Source of the DNA: PHAA01 sp040217755
GTDB lineage: Bacteria > Bacillota > Syntrophomonadia > Syntrophomonadales > Syntrophomonadaceae
Direction: 5' to 3'
Assembly: GCA_040217755.1 (NCBI GenBank)
Contig: JBEHWJ010000036.1
Coordinates: 1 to 19,425, forward strand
DNA length: 19,425 bases
The notes under the pieces are model-generated. The model did not search any database. It saw only the letters and a program-made list of their open reading frames with translations, and was not told the origin of the DNA. Each line of letters begins with the position of its first letter. The stretch's first letter is position 1. Below, piece by piece: positions 7,197 through 13,678 of the stretch. The position numbers and the translations under genes are program-made.

Positions 7197-7344
7197 GACG
7201 GTCACAGCTATCCAGTAAAAACCGGATGGCGGAGGGGACAAATCCTACAGGGGATATGAGGTCTGTGGGCATTGCTCCCGTGAGAATCGGCTTACTTGGG
7301 TGGGTAGCCTTCTATGGGGCTACCCATATAACTTCTGGACCGTC
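7197..7344 (+). ncRNA. Structured leader RNA, candidate riboswitch (class not assigned)
   Basis: The ends pair perfectly over 7 bp: GACGGTC (7197-7203) with GACCGTC (7338-7344). Inside are a hairpin 7207-7230 (7 bp, a mismatch, 2 bp, AAAA loop), a smaller ATCC/GGAT stem (7242-7245/7252-7255), and a perfect 9-bp hairpin TGGGTAGCC/GGCTACCCA (7301-7309/7318-7326). The purine-rich CGGAG (7230-7234) can pair with CTTCTG (7332-7337) just inside the closing stem. This layout (closing stem, hairpin, GCGGAGG, GTGAGAATC, GGGTAG hairpin, TAAC, closing stem) recalls the ydaO/yuaA c-di-AMP riboswitch. However, several conserved ydaO positions, notably CAGCTAAC, are not met. It lies between a promoter and a secreted-protein gene, as a riboswitch would. 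The fold is seen; the ligand and class are not known. Confidence 0.5.
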
Positions 7345-7419
7345 CCATCAATGACGAAGGGGGGGAATATTTATAAACTGCGGTTTTCGTGAGGGTAACC
7401 GGTCCCAGATGATCGGACC
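7337..7419 (+). promoter_or_regulatory. Possible expression platform with competing pairings
   Basis: CGGTCC (7400-7405) can pair with GGACCG (7337-7342), which breaks the closing stem of the leader fold, or with GGACC (7415-7419) in a local hairpin. CGGTT/AACCG (7381-7385/7397-7401) is a third alternative. Such mutually exclusive helices are expected of a switch. No T-run follows, so control of translation or RNA stability is more likely than termination. Confidence 0.4.
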
Positions 7420-7496
7420 TAACAGGAACTATTCTCATCCCGGGTTGCCGTTCTATTAATTACTACCGTTCAAATGAGAGAGATAGGAGTGATTGG

Positions 7497-8906
7497 ATGT
7501 TAAGGAAGAACAAGCCGCTAAGTCTGCTTATAACGCTTATCGTCACCTGCGCTTTTTTGGCCCCGGCTTTCCTGGTGCCGGCAACTGCTGCTGCCGCAGC
7601 TACCACCCCAACCGTCACTGCGCTGGCCGCTACCGGTATCGATGGGGATTCAGCCTCCCTAAACGGGCGATTGACCGCGGTCGGTACTTACAAGGTGGTG
7701 GAATACGGATTCTATTACGACGACTCTTCTACGGTAACCACATCGGATACCAAGATAAAAGCCGGAACCGGTGATCTTGAGGACGAAGAAACCTTCGACG
7801 CCGTGATCGACAATCTGGAATCCCGTACCCGTTATTGGTTCCGGGCCTATATTGTTTATGAGGACAACCGGGATATTCGCCATACGGTATTATCCGCCAA
7901 TACCCGCTATTTCACCACCACCTACACGCAAGAGGTAGACCGGCCGGAGGTGACTACCAATTCAGCCACCAACATCACCACCAGCAGTGCTAAACTCCGG
8001 GGGGAGATCGATTCCACCGGTGCTTCCGATATCACCGAGTACGGATTCTATTATGGAACCAAATCATCCCCTTCCACCAAGAAAAAAGTAGGTAGCAAAA
8101 TCGACGATGGGGATGAATTCAGCTATAAGCTGACCGGGCTAAAATCGGATACCAGGTATTATTTCAAAGCCTATGCCCGCAACTCGGAGGGCATATCCTA
8201 TGGCACCACCAGAAGCTTTTACACCGAAAAAGGTGAGAAAAAACCTGCGGTAACCACCAAGAAGTCGGTGACGGGGAATGGTTACGCCACCCTGTACGGA
8301 GTGGTCACCTCGGACGGCAATTCGAACATAGAAGCTTATGGATTCTACTATGGAACCAGCAGTGACCCCTCCACCAGGATAAAGGTGGGCAGCAAAATCG
8401 ATGAAGATGAAACCTTCAGCTATAGATTGACGGGCCTCACCCCGGGCAGCTATTACGTCAAAGCCTATGCCACCAACGATTCCGGGACCGGATATGGGAC
8501 GGTGCAGCGCTTCGAGGTCACCGGCTCGACCGCACCCAGCGTGTTCTTCATCGGCTCAAACTACTACAACATCCGCGGGGTATACCAGGCCGGGGATGCG
8601 GCCCCGTATATAAAGAACAGCCGCACCTACCTGCCCATCAAGCCGGTAGGGTATTCCGTCGGCATAGCCGATGCCGATATAGTCTGGAATGCCTCAACCC
8701 AAACCGTAACCTTGACCAAGGGCAGCACGACGGTCAGGCTGCAGATTGGCAGTCCTATCATGTACGTCAATGGTGCGGCGGTCATGATGGACACCTCCCC
8801 GGAGATCTCCAATTCCCGGGCTTGTCTGCCTATCGCCCATATCGTCAAGATATTTGGCTACACCGCCTACTGGGATGGGGCCGCCCGCAGCGTGTCCATC
8901 CGATAA
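7497..8906 (+). CDS. Secreted protein with three FN3-like repeats and a C-terminal copper amine oxidase N-terminal-type domain
   Basis: A 469-residue exported protein. Residues 1-35 form a signal peptide (KNK, hydrophobic core, cleavage near ATAAAAA). Three repeats of about 95-100 residues follow (about 40-142, 149-244 and 250-342), each with a shared EYGFYY(G/D) strand and a late Y(Y/W)-(V/F)-(K/R)AY strand, as in fibronectin type III-like domains of clostridial surface proteins. Repeats 2 and 3 are the most alike (YGFYYGT, KVGSKID). Residues ~350-469 match the copper amine oxidase N-terminal-type domain common in Firmicute envelope proteins (TYLPIKP, IVWNASTQTVTL, AYWDGAARSVSI). It has no SLH or LPXTG anchor, so it is probably secreted or non-covalently wall-bound. 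ATG 7497 has AGGAG at 7485-7489. An adhesin or wall-binding role is inferred. Confidence 0.88.
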   Translation: MLRKNKPLSLLITLIVTCAFLAPAFLVPATAAAAATTPTVTALAATGIDGDSASLNGRLTAVGTYKVVEYGFYYDDSSTVTTSDTKIKAGTGDLEDEETFDAVIDNLESRTRYWFRAYIVYEDNRDIRHTVLSANTRYFTTTYTQEVDRPEVTTNSATNITTSSAKLRGEIDSTGASDITEYGFYYGTKSSPSTKKKVGSKIDDGDEFSYKLTGLKSDTRYYFKAYARNSEGISYGTTRSFYTEKGEKKPAVTTKKSVTGNGYATLYGVVTSDGNSNIEAYGFYYGTSSDPSTRIKVGSKIDEDETFSYRLTGLTPGSYYVKAYATNDSGTGYGTVQRFEVTGSTAPSVFFIGSNYYNIRGVYQAGDAAPYIKNSRTYLPIKPVGYSVGIADADIVWNASTQTVTLTKGSTTVRLQIGSPIMYVNGAAVMMDTSPEISNSRACLPIAHIVKIFGYTAYWDGAARSVSIR

Positions 8907-8955
8907 CAACGTCCCGGTGGTCTGACCGACCGGAAAAGACTTAGAGCAAAGCAAT

Positions 8956-9010
8956 AGGAATGCCTGTGATTGAGGCGTACATGCGGTACGACGATTGAGC
9001 AGGCATTCCT
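8956..9010 (+). terminator. Long inverted repeat after the FN3 gene, probable terminator
   Basis: A perfect 11-bp inverted repeat AGGAATGCCTG/CAGGCATTCCT (8956-8966 and 9000-9010) encloses an inner CGTAC/GTACG stem and two direct copies of GATTGAG. The following TTGTT is only weakly U-like, so it may be a poor terminator or the trace of a small mobile repeat. It lies 50 bases after the stop. Confidence 0.45.
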
Positions 9011-9440
9011 TGTTAACGCAGCTATCGGGCTTTTTTGGCTGCCGATGGGCTGGATGTCGATTCCAGTCCGGTCTTCATTTCACCTTCAAAGCGGCGGGAT
9101 GGCCGGGGGCGGTCCCAACCTGGTTTTTATCCATCCCCGCCTTTCCTCATAGTAGCCAAGACTCACTGGGATGGAAACCGCCCGCCGCTTTGCAGCAGCT
9201 TCCGCACCGCCCCCTGAGCTTATAACTTCGGCCGGCAAATACGAGCCGACTTCCCTGAACCCCCGCCCAATCCAGACCTGGAACTGATCCATGCCCTTAA
9301 GGTCCGGCGCGCGTTGCTGACAAAATCCCCACCCGCCCTGCCGGCTGCCCCCGATCCGTTCTTTTAGTCCGCCTTCCCCTGCCCCCCGGTCACCGGCCAG
9401 GTAAAAGCTCAGGTGATCACCACCAGTACTGCCGACCTAA
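9011..9440. other. Gene-poor stretch, possibly decayed coding sequence
   Basis: I see no intact gene. In one plus-strand frame, 9218-9451 reads as plausible protein (for example DLELIHALKVRRALLTK and GQVKAQVITTSTADLTLV) but has no start codon and an internal TAG at 9365-9367. Other open frames here are short, lack ribosome binding sites and look like by-products of high G+C. Confidence 0.3.
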
Positions 9441-9443
9441 CCC

Positions 9444-9452
9444 TGGTATAAT
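9444..9452 (+). promoter_or_regulatory. Extended -10 promoter
   Basis: TGGTATAAT (TG plus a perfect TATAAT at 9447-9452) with no clear -35, placed about 60 bases before the small gene at 9514. Confidence 0.5.
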
Positions 9453-9513
9453 ATCGTTCCGACCATCGCCGCGGGCTTCCCCCGGCGTATTATATGTTGG
9501 GAGGACCTATTTT

Positions 9514-9664
9514 ATGGAAGAGATGTTAAATATAATCGCCCATATCGGGATTCCTGATCGCAGCACCCCTTTTCCTGCTGGTCCGGGTGGAGAGCAAGGT
9601 TGTCTGCCTGCCCCCAGGCGGTTGGTGCTGGCAGTGGCCTAAATATCATGAAGGAGATGGATAA
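9514..9664 (+). pseudogene. Small membrane protein gene with an apparent one-base frameshift
   Basis: ATG 9514 follows GGGAGG (9499-9504) and begins MEEMLNIIAHIG. After that the frame gives a non-hydrophobic tail ending at 9640. If one G of the GGG at 9547-9549 is removed, reading continues as GFLIAAPLFLLVRVESK, completing one ~19-residue membrane helix, then a Cys/Trp-rich tail ending WPKYHEGDG with TAA at 9662-9664. The 151-base span is exactly 50 codons plus one base. The restored stop lies two bases before the next gene's ATG, as in an operon. A sequencing error in the G-run or a recent mutation would both explain it. The ~49-residue protein is not recognised. Confidence 0.5.
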
Positions 9665-9665
9665 G

Positions 9666-9992
9666 ATGCCGGGGAGTAGGATGAATATTCTTTATTTCAA
9701 GATCTGGATAGAGGAGAAAGGGGCCTCCTGCCGCCTGGGTAAGGCGGGCTTGAATTGTGTCCTCAGCGTTGACCATATCGAACCGGGTCTCTGGGCCGCC
9801 TTGTATGCGCAGCAGACCCCCCAAGGTTTAATGGTGGCCGAACTGTCCGATTACTTCGCCACCTCTGAGGCCGCCTGGCAGGCTGTGGAGGATCCGGCCA
9901 GCCCAACCGAACCATCCCGGCTTTTCCGGGATTGGGAAGGGGAGCAATACCTCACCAACCGCCAGGCCCGGGTGGAGCGGCTGGACTTATAA
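9666..9992 (+). CDS. Hypothetical protein, 108 residues
   Basis: A soluble small protein I do not recognise. ATG 9666 is chosen because AAGGAGA (9651-9657) lies at good distance; an in-frame ATG at 9648 precedes that site and has no ribosome binding site of its own. The protein starts MPGSRMNILYFKIWIEEKGA and has one possible strand-rich N-terminal half and an acidic C-terminal half (FATSEAAWQAVEDPAS, then RDWEGEQYLTNRQARV). No signal peptide, Cys cluster or catalytic motif is visible. It directly follows the frameshifted small membrane gene (stop to start two bases), so the two are probably co-transcribed from the promoter at 9444. A perfect 7-bp inverted repeat lies just after its stop. Codon use looks like that of neighbouring genes, so it is probably real. 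Confidence 0.6.
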   Translation: MPGSRMNILYFKIWIEEKGASCRLGKAGLNCVLSVDHIEPGLWAALYAQQTPQGLMVAELSDYFATSEAAWQAVEDPASPTEPSRLFRDWEGEQYLTNRQARVERLDL

Positions 9993-9995
9993 GAT

Positions 9996-10017
9996 CGGGC
10001 AAGTAATAAATTGCCCG
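9996..10017 (+). repeat. Stem-loop after the hypothetical gene
   Basis: Perfect 7-bp inverted repeat CGGGCAA/TTGCCCG with an 8-base loop starts four bases after the stop at 9992. There is no T-run, so it may stabilise the 3' end or terminate weakly. Confidence 0.45.
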
Positions 10018-10177
10018 CCGGGACCAATGAGTATGATTGCTTCCCTTTGAGTAGACGCCGCCCAAAAAACTGGACCCCGTCATCGAAGAAGCCCAGCCAA
10101 ACCACTACCCCCCGGTAACCTCGACCAGTGCCGATACTGGCCAAGACCGGACTTATCCTGCCATCTTACCGGTCAGG

Positions 10178-10573
10178 TCATGGTACCGATTCCTCCCCCG
10201 ATGCTTTCCGATTCAATATCCAATATTTCTTTTCATGTTTTGCCATATTCTCATGGGCATACCGGAACTGCTGCTCGATGTGGCCCGGCAACAATGAGGT
10301 ACCCTTGGCGTCCAGGTACGAATCCGATTCCTCTCTGATGTGATGCTCGGTCACATACACATAGTGGATCTCATGTTCATCGTCATGACTGTAGGCAATG
10401 TAATACCGGTCTATCCACAGGGTGTGGTGATTACCCTTCACCACCAGGGGATAGGGATTCTGCATATTTAGTTTACCCGCCATGACCGCATCGTCGGGCA
10501 AAGTGATAACCAGGTTGTCGGCTACCATATGGGTCAAAGCGATAATTTTTTCGATAGGCAGCTTCTTATTCAT
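10178..10573 (-). CDS. Hypothetical protein, 131 residues
   Basis: An unrecognised soluble protein. ATG 10573 starts MNKKLPIEKIIALTHMVADN; only a weak AAGTGA precedes it. The middle is rich in His, Tyr and acidic residues (HHTLWIDRYYIAYSHDDEHEIHYVYVTEHH, about 49-78, of which only this composition is notable), suggesting a beta-rich fold that might bind metal, but no known motif is formed. The C-terminus is charged (AHENMAKHEKKYW). It stands alone on the minus strand between plus-strand units. Codon use is consistent with a real gene, although no homologous family comes to mind. It could belong to the group of uncharacterised small cytoplasmic proteins often seen in syntrophic Clostridia, but this cannot be judged from sequence alone. 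Confidence 0.6.
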   Translation of the reverse strand: MNKKLPIEKIIALTHMVADNLVITLPDDAVMAGKLNMQNPYPLVVKGNHHTLWIDRYYIAYSHDDEHEIHYVYVTEHHIREESDSYLDAKGTSLLPGHIEQQFRYAHENMAKHEKKYWILNRKASGEESVP

Positions 10574-10616
10574 TCACTTAAATTACCATATTCTACACTG
10601 CTCGACAAGATTTTGC

Positions 10617-10647
10617 TGAGCAGGTTCATCTTGCCTGCCCCTGCTCA
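10617..10647. repeat. Inverted repeat between hypothetical gene and PHA locus
   Basis: Perfect 8-bp repeat TGAGCAGG/CCTGCTCA (10617-10624 and 10640-10647) flanked by TTTT on the left and AAA on the right. The flanks make it a candidate weak bidirectional terminator or operator in the 216-base gap before the PHA genes. Confidence 0.35.
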
Positions 10648-10789
10648 AAACCTTTCGACCTTCGAGGGGAAACGCTTTCTTGCAGGGTCTTAAGCCGAGC
10701 ATCCACACCCCCAATGACAGCTGTGTATCAATATACATCCATCTGGTTAAAATGATTAGGGAAATCAACCGTACCGACAGGAGGGCCGG

Positions 10790-11413
10790 ATGAACAGCGA
10801 ACTATCCCGCAACCACAGTACGTTTAAAGTCATTAATCCCTTCAAGGTATGGGAGAAATTATATCTCTCTGGCGAAAACGCTATAACCCAAGCCTCCCGC
10901 AACTTTGTCAGCACCACCTTTTTCGGCCAGGCCGCCGAGTTGATGCTGAACCGTTACCTGCAGATTGTGAGGATGCAAAGCGCTTTTGTCTACAACGTGT
11001 TGGAGGATTGGCCCTTCCCGACCAAGAGGGATATAGCCCGGTTGGCCCGGATGAACATATCCCTGGAAAGAAAGGTGGACCTTCTCCAATTAGAACTGGA
11101 AGACCAGGAACACCTGGAGCAGTATGGCTGCGACGATGCCCGGAGGGATAACGCCCTCATCCGGCCAGAAACGAATGGGGCGGACATGAATTTGATAATC
11201 GCGGCCCTGCAGGATATAGCCAGTCGCATCGATAACCTGGAGAATCTGGTCCAGACCCACAACCAGATCCTGATGGAGTCCCGGGCCTGGAGCGGAAAAG
11301 CCCCCGGTCTCCTGGGATTGGTGGCGGAAGAATCACGGCCGGGGGAAGACGGGTCGCTCGACCCGGCTGAGAGCATCACTATATTGATGGCCGACCTGGA
11401 TGAGCAGTTGTAA
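10790..11413 (+). CDS. PHA synthase accessory subunit, PhaE/PhaR-like
   Basis: A 207-residue cytoplasmic protein directly upstream of the PHA synthase. The central segment LNRYLQIVRMQSAFVYNVLEDWPFPTKRDIARL (about 53-85) with the P-T-K/R-x-D-I turn and the following coiled coil (ISLERKVDLLQLELEDQEH) resemble the conserved C-terminal part of class III PhaE and class IV PhaR subunits, which are needed to activate PhaC. A second helical stretch (ALQDIASRIDNLENLVQTHN, ~139-158) may also form a coiled coil. ATG 10790 has a strong AGGAGG just upstream. The gene is 60 bases before the synthase, in the same direction, and very likely co-transcribed with it. Identity to classical PhaE or PhaR looks low, so the role leans on position. 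A phasin is the alternative. Confidence 0.65.
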   Translation: MNSELSRNHSTFKVINPFKVWEKLYLSGENAITQASRNFVSTTFFGQAAELMLNRYLQIVRMQSAFVYNVLEDWPFPTKRDIARLARMNISLERKVDLLQLELEDQEHLEQYGCDDARRDNALIRPETNGADMNLIIAALQDIASRIDNLENLVQTHNQILMESRAWSGKAPGLLGLVAEESRPGEDGSLDPAESITILMADLDEQL

Positions 11414-11473
11414 GCCCCCTCGCGACAGGGCAAAAATATTGGAGGTAGAAGGACCATAAACAGTAATAACGAT

Positions 11474-12577
11474 ATGTATATATACGGAGATTCCATTTAT
11501 CAGGTTGGCGACGCCTTGGTCCGTACCGCTCAGGACTGGATGCTGGCCACCCGGGACTGGCTGGAGGTGCTGCAATACGGCCCCGACATACCTACCGGGC
11601 TTTCCCGCCGGGAGATCATCTGGAGCCGCAACAAGTCCCAGCTGTACCATTACCTGGCTGATACCCCCCATAAATACAGCACCCCAGTCTTCCTGGTATA
11701 CGCCTTGATCAACAAGGCCTATATCCTGGACCTCACCCCGGGCTCCAGCCTGGTGGAGCACCTGGTCAACCGGGGATTCGATGTCTATCTCCTGGATTGG
11801 GGTGAATTTGAATGGGAAGACCGTTATACGAGCTTCGAAGAACTGGTCTTGGACCACATCCGCCCGGCCGTCCGCCAGGCGGCTCAAAAGGCCCAATCAC
11901 CAGACATCAGCATCCTGGGCTATTGTATGGGCGGGACTTTTGCGGCCATGTACACCGCTCTTTTTGAAAAGCCAGTGGTACGTAACCTGATCTGCCTGGC
12001 TTCGCCTCTCGATTTCTCCAATCCCGGGCGTTTTATGGGCTATGATGCCGACCGCCTAGTCGACACCATGGAGCTGGTCCCCAAGAGCTTCATCAGCTGG
12101 GGTACCCGGTTGCTCGATCCCTGGGGAAGTTATGTGGGTACCTTTTCGCGCTTGTGGACCAAACTCGAAGACGAAAGGGATGCCCACCACTGGAGAGCCC
12201 TGTATAAATGGGCCACCGACAACGTCAATTTCCCCGGGGTGGCCTTCCGCGAATGGCTGCGTGACCTGTACCAGGAGAATAAACTGGTCAATGGTGAGAT
12301 TATCCTGGGCGGACGCCGGGTGGAGCTGGGCCGGATAAAGGCTGACCTGCTGGCTATCGCCGGCACCCGCGATTATGTTTCCCCGCCTTACCAGATCGCC
12401 CCCGCCCTCCAATACATGAGCAGCCGTGACAAGACCTACCTGGAGTACCAGGTCGGCCACGGCGGGGTGGTCCTGGGAGCAACCGCCCGCGACACCATAT
12501 ATCCCACTATCGCCGACTGGCTGGCGGAACGCTCCTGCCGATGCGCCGATGCCCAATCGATGGCACCACTTCACTAA
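11474..12577 (+). CDS. phaC: Polyhydroxyalkanoate synthase, class III/IV-type PhaC
   Basis: An alpha/beta-hydrolase-fold polymerase that joins (R)-3-hydroxyacyl-CoA units into storage polyester on granules. The lipase-like box is GYCMGG with nucleophile C151. The rest of the triad is D300 (GTRDYVSPP) and H329 (VGHGGVV). The VYLLDWG segment (104-110) and the ~367-residue length fit the short classes III/IV, which need a second subunit; the gene just upstream fits that role. The start is uncertain: ATG 11474 is 27 bases from the only good ribosome binding site (GGAGGT, 11441-11446), while an in-frame ATA at 11456 lies at ideal distance and would add six residues (reading NSNND after the initiator). 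No terminator is obvious after the stop. The function is secure. Confidence 0.93.
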   Translation: MYIYGDSIYQVGDALVRTAQDWMLATRDWLEVLQYGPDIPTGLSRREIIWSRNKSQLYHYLADTPHKYSTPVFLVYALINKAYILDLTPGSSLVEHLVNRGFDVYLLDWGEFEWEDRYTSFEELVLDHIRPAVRQAAQKAQSPDISILGYCMGGTFAAMYTALFEKPVVRNLICLASPLDFSNPGRFMGYDADRLVDTMELVPKSFISWGTRLLDPWGSYVGTFSRLWTKLEDERDAHHWRALYKWATDNVNFPGVAFREWLRDLYQENKLVNGEIILGGRRVELGRIKADLLAIAGTRDYVSPPYQIAPALQYMSSRDKTYLEYQVGHGGVVLGATARDTIYPTIADWLAERSCRCADAQSMAPLH

Positions 12578-12890
12578 AGAAAAGACTTTCCAGGGTATCT
12601 GCCCAATGCCGCTCGACCACGTTTTTGCGCGGCCATCACCCTCAGAAATAGCAGCGACCGGGCCATGTTGGCCCATATTCCGCCGGACTGCCCCCCGCCA
12701 TGCTAAATCTTAATCCCATCCGGGTACCACCTTATCGCCTCGACAGATATCGGGCCCCTCAACCACCCATACATAGCGTAATCATCGCCGCCAATATCGA
12801 ATTCAGGGGAGGGATTCGCCCGGTTTGGATTGGACGCGGCTGCCAAACTGGTTTAATATTAGAAAAAATACATTAGTCGAGGTGAAGAGG
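12578..12890. other. Intergenic region between phaC and the EtfBA genes
   Basis: No gene is supported. It contains no convincing terminator after phaC (only a short GGGCCATGTTGGCCC hairpin near 12660) and, at its right end, the promoter at 12830-12859. Confidence 0.4.
12830..12859 (+). promoter_or_regulatory. Promoter of the fixAB-like operon
   Basis: TTGGAC (12830-12835), an 18-base spacer and TAATAT (12854-12859) lie 31 bases before the EtfB start. It is a fair sigma-A-type match in an A+T-rich patch. Confidence 0.5.
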
Positions 12891-13661
12891 ATGAAGATAG
12901 TCGCTTGTATCAAATCGGTCCCGGAAGAGCAGGATATCTCCATAAAGCCCGACAAAAGCCTGGATTTAAGTAAAGCCGAGCTGAAAATTGGCCAGTATGA
13001 TCTTAACGCGGTGGAGGCTGCGGTACAACTGCAGGAGGCCACCGGCAGCGAAGAACCGACCCTGGTCAGCGTGGGTACTGCCAAAGGTCTTAAGAACACC
13101 AAGCTGCAGAAAGCCATGTTATCCCGCGGAGCTGGAGCATTGTTCGGCGTAGTCGACGACTCCCTGGATACCATCGATGCTTTCGCCACCGCCAGCAACC
13201 TGGCCGCCGCCATCACCAAGATCGGCGGGGTGGACCTGGTCCTGTGCGGGGAAGGCTCGGGCGACATATATTCCCAGCAGGTCGGGCCCCTCCTGGGGCA
13301 GCTGTTGAGATTCACCAACCTCAACGCGGTCAGCCGGATCACCCCCAGGGGCGACAAGCTAGAGGTGGAACGCACCCTGGAAAACGAGATCGAGGTATTG
13401 GAAGTTACCCTGCCGGCGGTATTGTCAGTGACTTCCGATATCAATAAAGCCCGCATCCCCGGATTGAAAGAGATCCTGGCGGCCGGCAAGAAGCCGGTCA
13501 CCATGTGGGGGGGCGGCGACCTGGAGTTGGTCAAGAGCGGCAGCATCGAGGTCATCAGCACCCTGGCCCCGCCTCAGGCCGAGCGCAAGCAGATCGTATT
13601 TGAAGGCGACAGCGAGGAGAACATCACCCAGCTGGCTGAAACCCTTCGCAAAGTACTTTAA
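12891..13661 (+). CDS. fixA: Electron transfer flavoprotein beta subunit, FixA/YdiQ type
   Basis: A 256-residue EtfB that with EtfA forms a heterodimer carrying electrons between acyl-CoA dehydrogenase-type or related flavoenzymes and other carriers. The sequence is clearly of the FixA/YdiQ branch: MKIVACIKSVPEEQDI, KIGQYDLNAVEAA, GEGSGDIYSQQVGPLLGQLL, ERTLENEIEVLEV, LPAVLSVTSDINKARIPGLK and the terminal LAETLRKVL closely follow what I recall of Escherichia coli FixA, also about 256 residues. ATG 12891 begins the conserved first strand and has AGGTGA five bases upstream, so the longer frame from 12825 is rejected. The alpha subunit gene follows within 17 bases. No fixC or fixX is in the window. 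The partner enzyme and any bifurcating ability cannot be decided here. Confidence 0.92.
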   Translation: MKIVACIKSVPEEQDISIKPDKSLDLSKAELKIGQYDLNAVEAAVQLQEATGSEEPTLVSVGTAKGLKNTKLQKAMLSRGAGALFGVVDDSLDTIDAFATASNLAAAITKIGGVDLVLCGEGSGDIYSQQVGPLLGQLLRFTNLNAVSRITPRGDKLEVERTLENEIEVLEVTLPAVLSVTSDINKARIPGLKEILAAGKKPVTMWGGGDLELVKSGSIEVISTLAPPQAERKQIVFEGDSEENITQLAETLRKVL

Positions 13662-13678
13662 TTGAGGGGGTGTGGAGA

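Noticed and set aside
7197..7344. Leader as a c-di-GMP-I (GEMM), cobalamin, TPP or SAM riboswitch
   Set aside because: I could not find the conserved core words of these classes.
9086..9292. 68-codon minus-strand frame
   Set aside because: No ribosome binding site, no recognisable features, in a high G+C gene-poor stretch.
10583..10768. 61-codon minus-strand frame before the PHA genes
   Set aside because: No ribosome binding site and it spans an inverted repeat; probably chance.
12803..13561. 252-codon minus-strand frame
   Set aside because: Shadow of the clearly conserved EtfB gene on the other strand.
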